From Paraburkholderia sp. (GTDB lineage: Bacteria > Pseudomonadota > Gammaproteobacteria > Burkholderiales > Burkholderiaceae), in NCBI RefSeq assembly GCF_028283785.1, contig NZ_JAPWKB010000002.1, positions 124,001 through 188,000 on the forward strand: a DNA stretch of 64,000 bases. Direction: 5' to 3'. Shown piece by piece: positions 25,422 through 34,589 of this stretch. The translations under genes and the position numbers were made by a program. The notes beneath the pieces are model-generated. The model worked only from the letters and a program-made list of their open reading frames with translations. It did not search any database and was not told where the DNA came from. How positions within the stretch are numbered: position 1 is the stretch's first letter; every line of letters starts with the position of its first letter.

Positions 25422-26600
25422 ATGACCGCCATGACCACCCGCACAGCACCGCCCCGTTCATCCGAAGACGCCGATCCGCACGCCGGACGCGGCATCGTCG
25501 CGCAGCTGGACCGCGCCGCGTCCGGGCCGAAGCCGGGCGCGAAACACGAACTGAATATCGGCTTTCTGCTGTGGCCGAGCTTTCCGATGCTGTCGCTGGC
25601 GGGCTTTTGCGACGCATTGCGCCACGCCGCCGACCTCGGCGATCAAAGCCGCCCGTTGCGGTGCGCGTGGACGCTGCTCGGGATCGGCACCCGCGCGGTC
25701 GAAGCGAGTTGCGGCATCGCCGTACCGGTCGAGCCCGTGCAAGGTTCGCCGCGCCAGTTCGACTATCTGGTCGTGATCGGCGGCTTGCTGCCCAATCTCG
25801 ATCACGTCGATCGCCGCTACTGGGACTATCTCCACGAAGCCGACGCGGCCGGCGTGCCGCTGGTCGGCCTGTGCACCGGCAGTTTCGTGCTTGCGAAAGC
25901 GGGCTTGATGCGCGACCACGTCGCATGCGTGCACGCGTTTCATTTCGAGGACTACAAGACGCGCTTCCCCGGACTGCGCGCCGTCACGCACACCGACTAT
26001 CTGATCGACGGTGCGCGCACGACCTGCGCGGGCGGCGTATCGGTGATCGAACTCGCGACACGGCTGATCACGTTGCATTGCGGCCCCGATCGCGCGTCGA
26101 AGGTGATTCACCAGATGACGGTCAACCGCCAGCACGGCACGTCGTTCGTCGAGCGTCGCAAGGCGTTGGGTTATCTCGCGGTCGGCGATCTCGTCGTCCG
26201 GCACGCGCTGGTGCTGATGGAAGAAAACCTCGAAGCACCGCTGACGATTGCAGGCATCGCCCGGATGACCGGCAGCAGCGTGCGGCAACTGGAACGCAAT
26301 TTCCTCGCTGAGATGGGCGTGTCGCCGAAAGAGTTTTACCGGTCGATGCGGCTTCGTTACGCGCGCTGGTTACTGCTGAATTCCGCGAAGCAGATCACCG
26401 TGATTGCCTACGAATGCGGTTTCGCCGATGCCGCGCATTTCATTCGCGATTTCAAACAGGTGTATGGCGTGACGCCCGGAAAACTGCGCGCGTCGCTCGA
26501 CGGCCGGACGGCCGCAGTTGCCGCCCCCGCCAGCGCGCCGCAATCGATTGCCGCTGCAACCCGTCAAAAAATTCCCACTCGCCGGGAAAGTGATTTTTGA
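25422..26600 (+). CDS. GlxA family (DJ-1 + AraC) transcriptional regulator
   Basis: A regulator of about 392 residues. The N-terminal DJ-1/PfpI-like domain (about 45-210) has NIGFLLWPSFPMLSLAGFCD and PLVGLCTGSFVLAKAGLM, with a Cys-Thr elbow. Two AraC helix-turn-helix units occupy the C-terminus: LTIAGIARMTGSSVRQLERN and ITVIAYECGFADAAHFIRDF. Relatives (GbdR, ArgR, CdhR) activate amino-acid and quaternary-amine catabolism. It is divergent from the amino-acid uptake/oxidation operon, its probable target. The ATG at 25422 is used; ATG 25431 and GTG 25383 are alternatives. Confidence 0.88.
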   Translation: MTAMTTRTAPPRSSEDADPHAGRGIVAQLDRAASGPKPGAKHELNIGFLLWPSFPMLSLAGFCDALRHAADLGDQSRPLRCAWTLLGIGTRAVEASCGIAVPVEPVQGSPRQFDYLVVIGGLLPNLDHVDRRYWDYLHEADAAGVPLVGLCTGSFVLAKAGLMRDHVACVHAFHFEDYKTRFPGLRAVTHTDYLIDGARTTCAGGVSVIELATRLITLHCGPDRASKVIHQMTVNRQHGTSFVERRKALGYLAVGDLVVRHALVLMEENLEAPLTIAGIARMTGSSVRQLERNFLAEMGVSPKEFYRSMRLRYARWLLLNSAKQITVIAYECGFADAAHFIRDFKQVYGVTPGKLRASLDGRTAAVAAPASAPQSIAAATRQKIPTRRESDF

Positions 26601-26654
26601 AAACCGGGAAGCTTCTGGCATGCTGACTCCGTCATTCATCACTCTGGCTTTGCC

Positions 26655-27404
26655 GTGAATTCGAACGAGAACGTCACCGGCGCCGAACGTGTGCTGCTGG
26701 TGCTATCCGCGCTGGCGGGCCACGGCAAGGCGATTGCCGTCAAGGATCTGTTAGCCGTGACCGGCCTCGCGCAAAGTACCTTGTACCGGCAGATTGCGCT
26801 GCTCAAGCGCTGGGGCTTCGTCGCGGAAAACGCCGGACATTACGCGCCCGGTCCGATCAGCCTGCAACTCGCACTCGGCTTCGACATGAACTCGCTGCTG
26901 GTCGAAGCGAGCCGCAACGCAATGCACGAACTCGCGCGCGCGTCCGGCGAAAGCGTCGGGCTGGTGGTCGCCGTCAAGGCTCAGGTGATGTGCATCGAGA
27001 TGGTCGATAGCGAGCACGCGTTGCGCTGCTCGTTCGAAAAAGGCCGCGCGGTGCCGCTCAAGGCGGGCGCGTCGGCGAAATCGCTGCTTGCCTTCATGTC
27101 CGCCAGGGACCGCGCGGAAGCGCTCGAACGCGTGTTCGCAACCGATCCCGCCGGATGCGCCGCGCTCGAAGCCGAACTCGAAACGATCCGCACGCAAGGC
27201 TACGCCGTCAGCGACAGCGAGGTCGATTCCGGCGTGTGGGGCGTCAGCGCACCGATCTTCCGGCGGCATGGCCGTGGCGCGGGCAGCACCGCATCGATCA
27301 CGCTGATGGCGCCTTCGACCCGCGCGACCGGCCGCGAAACCCAGTTTATCGACGGGACGCTGCGCGCGGCCCGAACCATTTCAACGCATATGCAGACCGG
27401 CTGA
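26655..27404 (+). CDS. IclR family transcriptional regulator
   Basis: A 249-residue IclR protein starting at GTG. The winged helix (AERVLLVLSALAGHG, VKDLLAVTGLAQSTLYRQIA) is followed by the effector domain with the YAVSDSEVDSGVWGVSAPIF segment typical of the family. It runs in the same direction as the amino-acid ABC transporter that starts 67 bases later, and probably regulates it or is co-transcribed. The start is uncertain: there is no clear ribosome site. Confidence 0.87.
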   Translation: MNSNENVTGAERVLLVLSALAGHGKAIAVKDLLAVTGLAQSTLYRQIALLKRWGFVAENAGHYAPGPISLQLALGFDMNSLLVEASRNAMHELARASGESVGLVVAVKAQVMCIEMVDSEHALRCSFEKGRAVPLKAGASAKSLLAFMSARDRAEALERVFATDPAGCAALEAELETIRTQGYAVSDSEVDSGVWGVSAPIFRRHGRGAGSTASITLMAPSTRATGRETQFIDGTLRAARTISTHMQTG

Positions 27405-27471
27405 CACGTCGTCGACCGAACGCCTGCCCGGCCGGGCTTTGCACCCACTTTCCCCGCAAGGAGCCTTACCC

Positions 27472-28227
27472 ATGAAGTTGAACCGACTGCTGTCCCTCGC
27501 CTGCGTGACGCTTGCCGTGACGTTGACGGGCATGTCCACCGCCGCGTCCGCACAAACGCCCGCCGCGCTGAACGTCGCCACCGACGCCACCTTCCCGCCG
27601 ATGGAGTTTTCCGAAAACGGCGCACGCACCGGCTTCGACGTGGACATCATGAACGCGCTCGCGAAGGCGATGAACCGCCAGGTTCAATGGACCGATATCG
27701 ACTTCAAGGGCTTGATTCCCGGTGTGATCGCGCATCGGTTCGACGTCGCGATCTCCGCGATCTACATCACCGACGAACGCGCGAAAGTGGTCGATTTCAC
27801 CGACCCGTACTTCGCGGGCGGCCTGGTCGCGCTGGTGAAAAGCGACTCGCCGTATAAATCGATCGCCGATCTGAACGGCAAGAAAGTGTCGGTGCAGGTC
27901 GGCACGAAGTCGGTCAGTTTCCTGCGCGACAACTATCCGCAGATCAACCGCGTCGAAGTGGAAAAGAACCAGGAAATGTTCGATCTGGTCGGGATCGGCC
28001 GTGCCGATGCTGCCGTGACCGGCAAGCCGGCCGCGTATCAACTGGCGCGCACGCGCCCCGGTTTCCGCGTGCTCGACAAGGCGCTGACCACCGAAGCGTA
28101 CGGCATCGCCGTGCGTAAGGACGAACCGCAACTGCGCACCGACCTGAACGCGGCACTGGCGAAAATCAAGGCCGACGGCACCTATGCCGCGATCGTCAAG
28201 AAGTGGTTTGGCGGCAGCGCGCAATAA
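27472..28227 (+). CDS. Polar amino-acid ABC transporter substrate-binding protein (family 3)
   Basis: A 251-residue binding protein with a clear signal peptide (MKLNRLLSLACVTLAVTLTG, cleavage after ASAQ). The family 3 features are LNVATDATFPPMEFSENGAR, GFDVDIMNALAKAM, FDVAISAIYITDERAKVVDF and SVQVGTKSVSFL. The ATG has AAGGAG ten bases upstream. It is followed by the matching permease (25 bases) and ATPase. The set may import glutamate/glutamine, arginine or opine-like amino acids; the sequence does not decide which. Confidence 0.9.
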   Translation: MKLNRLLSLACVTLAVTLTGMSTAASAQTPAALNVATDATFPPMEFSENGARTGFDVDIMNALAKAMNRQVQWTDIDFKGLIPGVIAHRFDVAISAIYITDERAKVVDFTDPYFAGGLVALVKSDSPYKSIADLNGKKVSVQVGTKSVSFLRDNYPQINRVEVEKNQEMFDLVGIGRADAAVTGKPAAYQLARTRPGFRVLDKALTTEAYGIAVRKDEPQLRTDLNAALAKIKADGTYAAIVKKWFGGSAQ

Positions 28228-28251
28228 GCGCAAACGGCACGGACGCTCACG

Positions 28252-28920
28252 ATGGATCTCGACTTTTCGCCGGCAATCGCGGGCTGGCACGACATACTGC
28301 ACGGCGCCGTCGTCACGGTCGAAGTGACCGCCGCGGCGCTGGTTCTCAGCTGCATTCTCGGGCTGTTGATCGGTATCGGCCGGCTCACGCCGAAGAACCG
28401 CTTCATCTATGGTTTCTGCACGGTCTATCTGACCTTCTTTCGCGGCACGCCGCTGCTGGTGCAACTCTTTTTGCTGTTCTTCGGTTTGCCGCAATTCAAT
28501 ATCCTGCTACCTGCATTCGTCTGCGGCGTGCTCGGATTAGGCTTGTATTCGGCCGCTTATGTGTCGGAGATCGTGCGCGGCGCGATCCAGTCGGTGGATC
28601 GCGGGCAGATGGAAGCGGCGCGGTCTATCGGCATGTCGTCGGGTCAGGCGATGCGCGCGATCATCCTGCCGCAAGCCGTGGTGCGGATGATTCCCCCGCT
28701 CGGTAACGAGTTCATCGCCTTGATCAAGAACTCGGCGCTGGTGTCGCTGCTGACCATCAACGACCTGATGCACGAAGGTCAGAAAATCATCAGCGTGTCG
28801 TACCGGTCGCTCGAGGTCTATATCGTGATCGCGCTGGTGTATCTGGTGCTGACGCAAGCGACCAACTTCGCGCTGCATCGGGTCGAGCGGCGTTTGCGCG
28901 CAGGAGGGATGGTGCAATGA
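28252..28920 (+). CDS. Amino-acid ABC transporter permease (HisM/GlnP-type)
   Basis: A 222-residue inner-membrane protein with five hydrophobic segments and the HEQRGALRS-type N-terminal region typical of polar amino-acid permeases ([20 protein letters not shown]). The EAA coupling loop is [20 protein letters not shown]. As only one permease gene is present, it probably acts as a homodimer. Its stop overlaps the ATPase start (ATGA, 28917-28920), so the two are translationally coupled. Confidence 0.92.
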   Translation: MDLDFSPAIAGWHDILHGAVVTVEVTAAALVLSCILGLLIGIGRLTPKNRFIYGFCTVYLTFFRGTPLLVQLFLLFFGLPQFNILLPAFVCGVLGLGLYSAAYVSEIVRGAIQSVDRGQMEAARSIGMSSGQAMRAIILPQAVVRMIPPLGNEFIALIKNSALVSLLTINDLMHEGQKIISVSYRSLEVYIVIALVYLVLTQATNFALHRVERRLRAGGMVQ

Positions 28921-29702
28921 GCGTCACGGATAACACATTGCCCGCCGCCGAACCCATCGTCAGGATTCGCGGGCTGACCAAATCGTTCGGTGAACACGTC
29001 GTGCTCAACGGCATCGACTTCGATATCCAGCCGCAACAGGTGGTGGTCGTTATCGGTCCGAGCGGCTCGGGAAAAAGCACCTTCCTGCGCTGCTGCAACG
29101 GTCTCGAACAGGCCGAAGGCGGCACCGTCGATATCTGTGGTCATCGTCTGGTCGATCAGGGCGTGATGCTCAAAGAGCGTTCGCTCAACGCACTGCGCAC
29201 CGAAGTCGGCATGGTGTTTCAGTCGTTCAACCTGTTTCCGCATCTGTCGGTGCTGCATAACATCACGGTCGGTCCGCGCATGTTGCGCGGCGCGGCGAAA
29301 GCCGAAGCCGAACAGGCGGCGCTCGCGCTGCTCGACAAAGTGGGGCTCGCGCACAAGGCGAACGTGATGCCCGCGAGTCTGTCGGGCGGACAGAAGCAAC
29401 GTGTCGCGATTGCGCGTGCGCTGGCGATGAAACCGCGCGTGATGCTGTTCGACGAGCCGACGTCCGCACTCGATCCCGAACTGGTCGGTGAAGTGTTGCA
29501 GGTGATGAAACTGCTGGCCAGCGAAGGCATGACGATGGTGGTCGTCACGCATGAAATGGGCTTTGCGAAGGACGTCGCGGATGTGGTCGTGGTGATGGAC
29601 GGCGGCGTGATCGTCGAAGCCGCGCCGCCGTCGGAGATTTTCTCGGCGCCGAAACAGCCGCGCACGCAGGCGTTTTTGCAGGCGGTGTTGTCGCGCGCGT
29701 AG
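28917..29702 (+). CDS. Amino-acid ABC transporter ATP-binding protein (GlnQ/HisP-type)
   Basis: A 261-residue ATPase. Walker A is GPSGSGKST, the signature [16 protein letters not shown], Walker [18 protein letters not shown], and the switch His is in [14 protein letters not shown]. This composition is typical of polar amino-acid importers. It ends the operon begun by the binding protein at 27472; a strong hairpin terminator follows at 29731. Confidence 0.93.
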   Translation: MSVTDNTLPAAEPIVRIRGLTKSFGEHVVLNGIDFDIQPQQVVVVIGPSGSGKSTFLRCCNGLEQAEGGTVDICGHRLVDQGVMLKERSLNALRTEVGMVFQSFNLFPHLSVLHNITVGPRMLRGAAKAEAEQAALALLDKVGLAHKANVMPASLSGGQKQRVAIARALAMKPRVMLFDEPTSALDPELVGEVLQVMKLLASEGMTMVVVTHEMGFAKDVADVVVVMDGGVIVEAAPPSEIFSAPKQPRTQAFLQAVLSRA

Positions 29703-29730
29703 TCTGTGCGCCGAAGCGCGACGTGATGCA

Positions 29731-29766
29731 ACACACTGGCCCGCCGATGCGGGCCAGTGTGTTTTC
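29731..29766 (+). terminator. Intrinsic terminator after the amino-acid ABC operon
   Basis: ACACACTGGCCCG (29731-29743) pairs with CGGGCCAGTGTGT (29750-29762) across a six-base loop, followed by TTT. It separates the plus-strand transporter operon from the convergent SDR gene and may serve both. Confidence 0.75.
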
Positions 29767-29774
29767 GGACAGCG

Positions 29775-30533
29775 TCAAGCCGGTGCGGCCTGCCGCACGA
29801 TATTGAAATTGCCCGATGCCTGACTCGTCGGCATCATTTCGATTGCGTTGATATTGACGTGCGGCGGCAGCGCCAGCAGCCACGAGATCGTGTGCGCGAT
29901 ATCCACGGCGGTCAGCGGAGTCGCGTCTTCGTAGACCCGTGCCGCGCGTTCCGCATCGCCGTGAAAACGCGTCACCGAAAACTCGGTGCCGCCGCACAGA
30001 CCCGGCTCGATCGACGTCACGCGCACCTGCTTGCCGGCGAGATCCGCGCGCAGGTTCAGGCTGAACTGATGAACGAATGCCTTGGTCGCGCCGTACACAT
30101 TGCCGCCCGGATACGGATACGTGCCCGCAATCGAGCCAAGATTGAAAATCCAGCCGCGATTGCGCGCCACCATGCCCGGCAACGCCGCGTGCGTGCAATA
30201 CATCAAGCCCTTGATATTGGTGTCGACCATCGCTTCCCAATCGGCGAGCGGCACGTCGTACGCGGGGTCCGCATTCAGCGCGAGACCCGCATTGTTGACC
30301 AGCACGTCGATCGGTCCGTATTCGCTTTCGATCTCCGCGAACAGCGCGGCGACGCGCGCGCCGTCGCGCACGTCGAGCGTTTTCGGCACCAGTTGCGGGC
30401 CGCATTTTCCGGCGAGCGCGCTCAGGCGATCCAGACGCCGCGCGGTGGCAAAGACGCGATGTCCTTCGCTGCACAGGCGTTCGCTGATCGCTTCGCCAAA
30501 ACCGGCACTTGCGCCGGTTACGAGAATATTCAT
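29775..30533 (-). CDS. SDR family oxidoreductase, likely sulfoacetaldehyde reductase (IsfD-like)
   Basis: A 252-residue short-chain reductase of the YdfG/IsfD subgroup. The cofactor loop is TGASAGFGEAIS with ARR after the second strand (favouring NADPH), then NNAGLAL, and the catalytic Ser-Tyr-Lys set in NLGSIAGTYPYPGGNVYGAT followed by KAF. The C-terminus (NINAIEMMPTSQASG) matches this subgroup. It is the last gene of a minus-strand operon with a class III aminotransferase and a TauE/SafE exporter, opposite tauABC. That setting fits reduction of sulfoacetaldehyde to isethionate. An unrelated 3-hydroxyacid dehydrogenase activity cannot be excluded. Confidence 0.82.
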   Translation of the reverse strand: MNILVTGASAGFGEAISERLCSEGHRVFATARRLDRLSALAGKCGPQLVPKTLDVRDGARVAALFAEIESEYGPIDVLVNNAGLALNADPAYDVPLADWEAMVDTNIKGLMYCTHAALPGMVARNRGWIFNLGSIAGTYPYPGGNVYGATKAFVHQFSLNLRADLAGKQVRVTSIEPGLCGGTEFSVTRFHGDAERAARVYEDATPLTAVDIAHTISWLLALPPHVNINAIEMMPTSQASGNFNIVRQAAPA

Positions 30534-30576
30534 CCGTGATACTCCGACATCATCTTTACCGCATTGAAAAAGAGGC

Positions 30577-31305
30577 TTACGTCAGCAACGCAAGCACGCC
30601 CGACGACAACAGCAAGCCGCACACGATCCGGTCGAACCAGACGGGCGCGAGCAGTCCGCACGCGCGCTCGCCCGCACAGACGCCGAGTGCGAACACCGGC
30701 GTCAGCACGGCGGCCGTGTAGAGCTGCGGCAACCGGATCTGATGATTGGCCATCAGCAGCAGCGTCGCGCCGCCGAACAGCACAGTGAAATAGCCGAGCA
30801 GGTTCGCGCGCAATGCCGAACCCTTCGCCATCGCCGAAAAATAGAACACGGCGGGCGGACCGCCGAGCCCGGCAAGCGCCGTCAATGCGCCGCTGACGAC
30901 ACCGGCCGCAAGCGTCGGGCGCCACGATCCGCTGTGCTGCCAGCGCCATCCGCCCATATGCAGCGCGGTCGCGAGCAACACTGCGCACGCCACCAGCTGA
31001 CGCAAGCCGAGTGCGTTGCCGTGCGCAATCCAGTGCGAGGTCAGCGCCGTACAGACCAGCGCGACCAGCGCCAGCGGAATCACCGACCGCCATCGCACCG
31101 CACCGCCCCACTCGCGCACGCCTTGCAGCGACGTCGCGCAATGCACCAGCACGATCAGCGCGCCGGCGTCGGGTGCGCTGATCAGCAGGCCGAACAACGG
31201 CGCCATCACCAGCGCGCCGCCAAAGCCCGTCAATCCTTTCGCCGCGCCCGCCGCGAATGCGATTGCCGCAAGCCATCCAACACTCGCGAGCGGCGCGACC
31301 AGCAT
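30577..31305 (-). CDS. TauE/SafE family membrane exporter (possible isethionate/sulfite exporter)
   Basis: A 242-residue membrane protein with seven to eight hydrophobic segments. The duplicated TauE/SafE (DUF81) signatures are AAKGLTGFGGALVMAPLFGL and GALTALAGLGGPPAVFYFSA. Members export sulfite, sulfoacetate and related anions. Its ATG overlaps the stop of the aminotransferase gene (TGATG), giving coupled translation, and it precedes the SDR gene by 43 bases. In a taurine operon without a sulfite-releasing enzyme, isethionate export is the natural reading; the transported ion is inferred. Confidence 0.85.
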   Translation of the reverse strand: MLVAPLASVGWLAAIAFAAGAAKGLTGFGGALVMAPLFGLLISAPDAGALIVLVHCATSLQGVREWGGAVRWRSVIPLALVALVCTALTSHWIAHGNALGLRQLVACAVLLATALHMGGWRWQHSGSWRPTLAAGVVSGALTALAGLGGPPAVFYFSAMAKGSALRANLLGYFTVLFGGATLLLMANHQIRLPQLYTAAVLTPVFALGVCAGERACGLLAPVWFDRIVCGLLLSSGVLALLT

Positions 31306-32663
31306 CACGATCCGGACAGTTCGAGCGACTTCAGCGTGTCGCGCAGCACGGCCACGGTACGGTCGATATGCTCGCGATCGAACACGAATTGCGGCGAGAG
31401 AATCGCGCAATCGCCGGTGGTTTTCAGATGCACGCCCGCGTCGAACAGCATCTTTTGCAGCAGATGACCACGACGCCCCGGCTTGCCGTCCGATTTCACA
31501 TCGACGCCCGCGACCATGCCGTAACCGCGAATGTCGGTGACGATCGAAATATCGCGCAGGCTCGCCACCTGTTCGAGGAAATAGCCGGACAGATCGTGCG
31601 CGCGTTCGAACAGCTTTTCGTCGCGGTAGATATCGAGCGCTGCCAGCGCGGCCGCGCAGGCGACCGGATGCGCGGACCACGTATAGCCGTGGAAAAATTC
31701 GATCGCGCCTTCGGGCGCGGTATCGACGATCGCATCGTGAACGTGCTTCGCCACCGCGACGGCCGCCATCGGCACCGCGCCGTTGGTCAGCGCCTTCGCC
31801 ATCGTGATGAGGTCGGGCGTCACGTTGAAGCTCTGCGCGGCAAACGCGTGGCCGGTCCGGCCGAAACCGCAGATCACTTCGTCGAACACCAGCAGAATAC
31901 CGTGCGCCGTGCAGATTTCGCGCAGCCGTTCCAGATATCCGACCGGTGGCACGAGCACGCCCGTCGAACCGGCGATCGGCTCGACGAAACACCCGGCGAT
32001 ATTTTCCGCGCCATGCAGATTGATCAGGCGCAGCAGGTCGTCGGCGAGTTCGCGGCCATGTTGCGGTTGCCCCATCTGGAAGCGATTTTCTTCGAGCCAG
32101 GTATCGCGCATATGCACGACGCCGTGCACCAGATTGCCGTATGCGCGCCGGTTGTTGACCATCCCCGACAACGCGATTCCACCGAAATTCACGCCGTGAT
32201 ACGCGCGTTCGCGCGACACGAACATGGTGCGTCCCGGCGCGCCTTTCGCCCGTTGATACGCGAGACAGATCTTCATCGCGGTATCGACGGCTTCGGACCC
32301 CGAACCGACGAAGAACAGCTTGTCGAGGCCGTCGGGCAGCAAGTCCGCGAGACGGTTCGACAGTTCGAACGACTTCGGATGCGCGCGCAGAAAGCTCGGC
32401 GTGAAATCGAGTTCGAGCAGTTGCGCGTGCACGGCATCGGCTATTTCGGTGCGGCAATGGCCGGCGGGTGTCGTGAACAGACCGGAGCCCGCATCGAGAA
32501 TCGCGCGGCCGTCGAGGTCGTAGAAATACTGGTCTTTGGCGCGCGCGAACAGTTTCGGATCTTCCTTGAATTCCCGGTTCGGCGTGAAGGGCAGCCATTG
32601 ATGCTGCATCGACGGTACAGCGGAAGAAGTGACGGATGACGCGGCGTTTAGCGTAGTGCTCAT
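31305..32663 (-). CDS. Class III aminotransferase, likely taurine/omega-amino-acid:pyruvate aminotransferase
   Basis: A 452-residue PLP enzyme of the omega-amino-acid:pyruvate group. Landmarks are HQWLPFTPNREFKEDP, FFVGSGSEAVDTAMK, ERAYHGVNFGGIALSG, LLVFDEVICGFGRTG (PLP-ring Asp) and DLITMAKALTNGAVPMAAV with the Schiff-base Lys in MAKAL. Such enzymes transfer amino groups from beta-alanine, taurine or gamma-aminobutyrate to pyruvate. Being divergent from a MocR regulator and next to tauABC favours taurine to sulfoacetaldehyde. GAGGAA precedes the ATG at 32663; the longer frame to 32948 overlaps the regulator and is not used. Confidence 0.87.
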   Translation of the reverse strand: MSTTLNAASSVTSSAVPSMQHQWLPFTPNREFKEDPKLFARAKDQYFYDLDGRAILDAGSGLFTTPAGHCRTEIADAVHAQLLELDFTPSFLRAHPKSFELSNRLADLLPDGLDKLFFVGSGSEAVDTAMKICLAYQRAKGAPGRTMFVSRERAYHGVNFGGIALSGMVNNRRAYGNLVHGVVHMRDTWLEENRFQMGQPQHGRELADDLLRLINLHGAENIAGCFVEPIAGSTGVLVPPVGYLERLREICTAHGILLVFDEVICGFGRTGHAFAAQSFNVTPDLITMAKALTNGAVPMAAVAVAKHVHDAIVDTAPEGAIEFFHGYTWSAHPVACAAALAALDIYRDEKLFERAHDLSGYFLEQVASLRDISIVTDIRGYGMVAGVDVKSDGKPGRRGHLLQKMLFDAGVHLKTTGDCAILSPQFVFDREHIDRTVAVLRDTLKSLELSGS

Positions 32664-32706
32664 GGTGGCGGTTCCTCGAAGAGTGTCACCATCATTGCAA
32701 TTTTTT

Positions 32707-32750
32707 TGGCGCCAGCATAATGCCAACAGAATCATTCGATGGTGCCAGCA
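32707..32750. promoter_or_regulatory. Direct-repeat operator in the aminotransferase/MocR divergent promoter
   Basis: TGGCGCCAGCA (32707-32717), TAATGCCAACA (32718-32728, imperfect) and TGGTGCCAGCA (32740-32750) are same-direction repeats spaced 11 and 22 bases, i.e. one and two helical turns. MocR-type regulators such as GabR and TauR bind direct repeats in exactly this kind of location. Reversed copies recur upstream of tauA. Confidence 0.65.
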
Positions 32751-32754
32751 AGGA

Positions 32755-34284
32755 ATGAACGTGCATCGCAGCGAACACGATCTGATGTGGCGGCAATTGC
32801 TGCCCGTTCCCGAGCGCGGCAGCGCGCCGCTGCAAGTGCAATTGCGCACCGCACTCGTCAACGCGATTCTCGACGGGCGCCTGCCGGCAGGTTTGCGCCT
32901 GCCATCGGGGCGTGAACTGGCCGTGCTCGCCGACGTGTCGCGCAACACCGCCGTGCTCGTCTACGAGCGGCTGGTCGCCGACGGCTATCTGGAAGCGCGG
33001 GCGCGCGACGGCTTCTACGTGTGCGATGCGATCGGCCGCGCGGAGGTCGCGCCGGTCGTCGGCAGCGGCACTCCGCATCAACCCGACTGGCACGCGCGCA
33101 CCGCCCCCACCGGCGACGCGTTGCGCTGGCTCGACCGCCCTGCCGGCTGGCAGAAATTCCGCTATCCGTTCGTCTACGGGCAGTTCGATCCAAAGCTGTT
33201 TCCGTTATCCGACTGGCGCGAATGCAGCCGTCAGGCGCTCGATGTGGCGTCCGTCGAAAGCTGGGCGCAGGACGGCGCGCACGGCGATTCCGCACGGCTG
33301 ATCGAGCAGTTGATCCGTCGCGTGCTGCCGCGTCGCGGGATCGCCGCGACGCCCGATCAGATCCTGCTGACGATGGGCACGCAGCACGGGCTGTATCTGT
33401 TGTCCGAGCTGTTTGCAAAACCGGGCACGGTGTTCGGCGTCGAGAACCCCGGCTATATGGATGCGCGCAATATCTTCGCGCGCAGCGGCGCGCGGGTCGC
33501 GCCGTTGCCGGTCGATGAATTCGGCGTCGAGCGGTCGCCGGAACTGGCGCACTGCGACTACATCTACTGCACGCCGAGCCACCAATGCCCGACCGGCGTG
33601 ACGATGAGCACCGACCGCCGCCTCGCGCTGCTCGACCATGCCGCGCGTCACGATCAGGTGATTTTCGAAGACGACTACGATCCGGAAACGCAGTACGTCG
33701 GCCAGCCGCTGCCCGCGCTCAAAGCCATCGACAGATGCGATCGCGTGATCTATCTGAGCAGCCTGTCGAAGCTGCTGTCGCCGGGTTTGCGGCTCGGCTA
33801 CGTGGTCGGCCCCGCACCGGTGATCGACAGGCTGCGCGTGATTCGCCGCCTGATGATCCGTCACGCGCCCGGCAACAATCAGGTCGCCGCCGCGCTGTTT
33901 ATCGAGCAGGGCCATTACGACCGTCTGCTGAACCAGACACGGCAAACCTTGAGCAAGCGCGCCGCCGCATTGATCGACGCGGTTCGGCGTTATCTGCCCG
34001 ACGCGGTCTTTTGCGATCCGCACGGCGGGTCGTCGGCGTGGGTCAAGCTGCCGGGCCATCCGGACATGTCGGCGCTGCGCGCGGCGTGCATCGCGCAAGG
34101 CGTGCTGTTCGATCCAGGCGAACCGTTCTTTTACGACACGATGCGCGAGCCTTATATCCGGCTCGGTTACTCGTCGATACCGGTGGAGCGGATCGAACCC
34201 GGCGTGCGCGAACTCGCGAAGCTGGTGGAGCGTTATACGCGGCGCAACGGCTCGCGTCGTACGGCACTCGCGTCGGCGTCTTAG
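32755..34284 (+). CDS. MocR/GabR-type PLP-dependent regulator (TauR-like)
   Basis: A 509-residue chimera of a GntR winged helix (residues about 20-90: LQVQLRTALVNAILDGRLPA, LPSGRELAVLADVSRNTAVL) and a class I aminotransferase fold. The PLP-binding motif is IYLSSLSKLLSPGLRLGYVV, with FEDDYDPE before it. MocR regulators sense PLP adducts with amino compounds; TauR senses taurine and GabR GABA. It starts at ATG 32755 after AAGGA, 91 bases from the divergent aminotransferase, and is followed by tauABC. It probably activates both operons in response to taurine. Confidence 0.9.
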   Translation: MNVHRSEHDLMWRQLLPVPERGSAPLQVQLRTALVNAILDGRLPAGLRLPSGRELAVLADVSRNTAVLVYERLVADGYLEARARDGFYVCDAIGRAEVAPVVGSGTPHQPDWHARTAPTGDALRWLDRPAGWQKFRYPFVYGQFDPKLFPLSDWRECSRQALDVASVESWAQDGAHGDSARLIEQLIRRVLPRRGIAATPDQILLTMGTQHGLYLLSELFAKPGTVFGVENPGYMDARNIFARSGARVAPLPVDEFGVERSPELAHCDYIYCTPSHQCPTGVTMSTDRRLALLDHAARHDQVIFEDDYDPETQYVGQPLPALKAIDRCDRVIYLSSLSKLLSPGLRLGYVVGPAPVIDRLRVIRRLMIRHAPGNNQVAAALFIEQGHYDRLLNQTRQTLSKRAAALIDAVRRYLPDAVFCDPHGGSSAWVKLPGHPDMSALRAACIAQGVLFDPGEPFFYDTMREPYIRLGYSSIPVERIEPGVRELAKLVERYTRRNGSRRTALASAS

Positions 34285-34589
34285 CAGGCGCGGTCGCATT
34301 CTTCGCGACCCAGCGTTGTGCAGCGACGCACAACGAGCGGCACCGTATCGCACTACAACGGGGCTACGCACGACACATCCAGCACGAGTCGCGCGACGCG
34401 AACGGGCGATGCGCGACGACATTCGCGGTGAGATTCGCGACGTCGGCTGCGAGTGCGTTGCTGGCCCAATCGAAAACCCTCGCTGGCCCCATCGGCTGGT
34501 CAGGAACGTGCATCAACACAATACGAACCCTGCGCGGGCATGCGCGGGCGTCATCGACTCAATCATCCAAGACCAAAGAGGATCACCGC
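34285..34589. other. Intergenic region carrying the tauA promoter
   Basis: A 305-base stretch without a convincing gene. Its second half holds repeats resembling the MocR operator (34459-34504) and AGAGGA near 34578, the tauA ribosome site. The first half shows nothing I can interpret. Confidence 0.6.
34459..34504. promoter_or_regulatory. Probable TauR/MocR direct repeats upstream of tauA
   Basis: TGCTGGCCCAA (34459-34469) and CGCTGGCCCCA (34481-34491) lie 22 bases apart in the same direction; GGCTGGTCAGG (34494-34504) is a weaker third. They are reverse-complement matches to TGGCGCCAGCA and TGGTGCCAGCA at 32707-32750 (consensus TGCTGGCNCCA). The repeats end 85 bases before the tauA start. 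Confidence 0.55.

Noticed and set aside
34497..34511. TGGTCAGGAACGTGC before tauA as a second sigma-54 promoter
   Set aside because: GG and GC spacing is right, but the -24 element otherwise differs and it overlaps the MocR repeats; chance match is likely.
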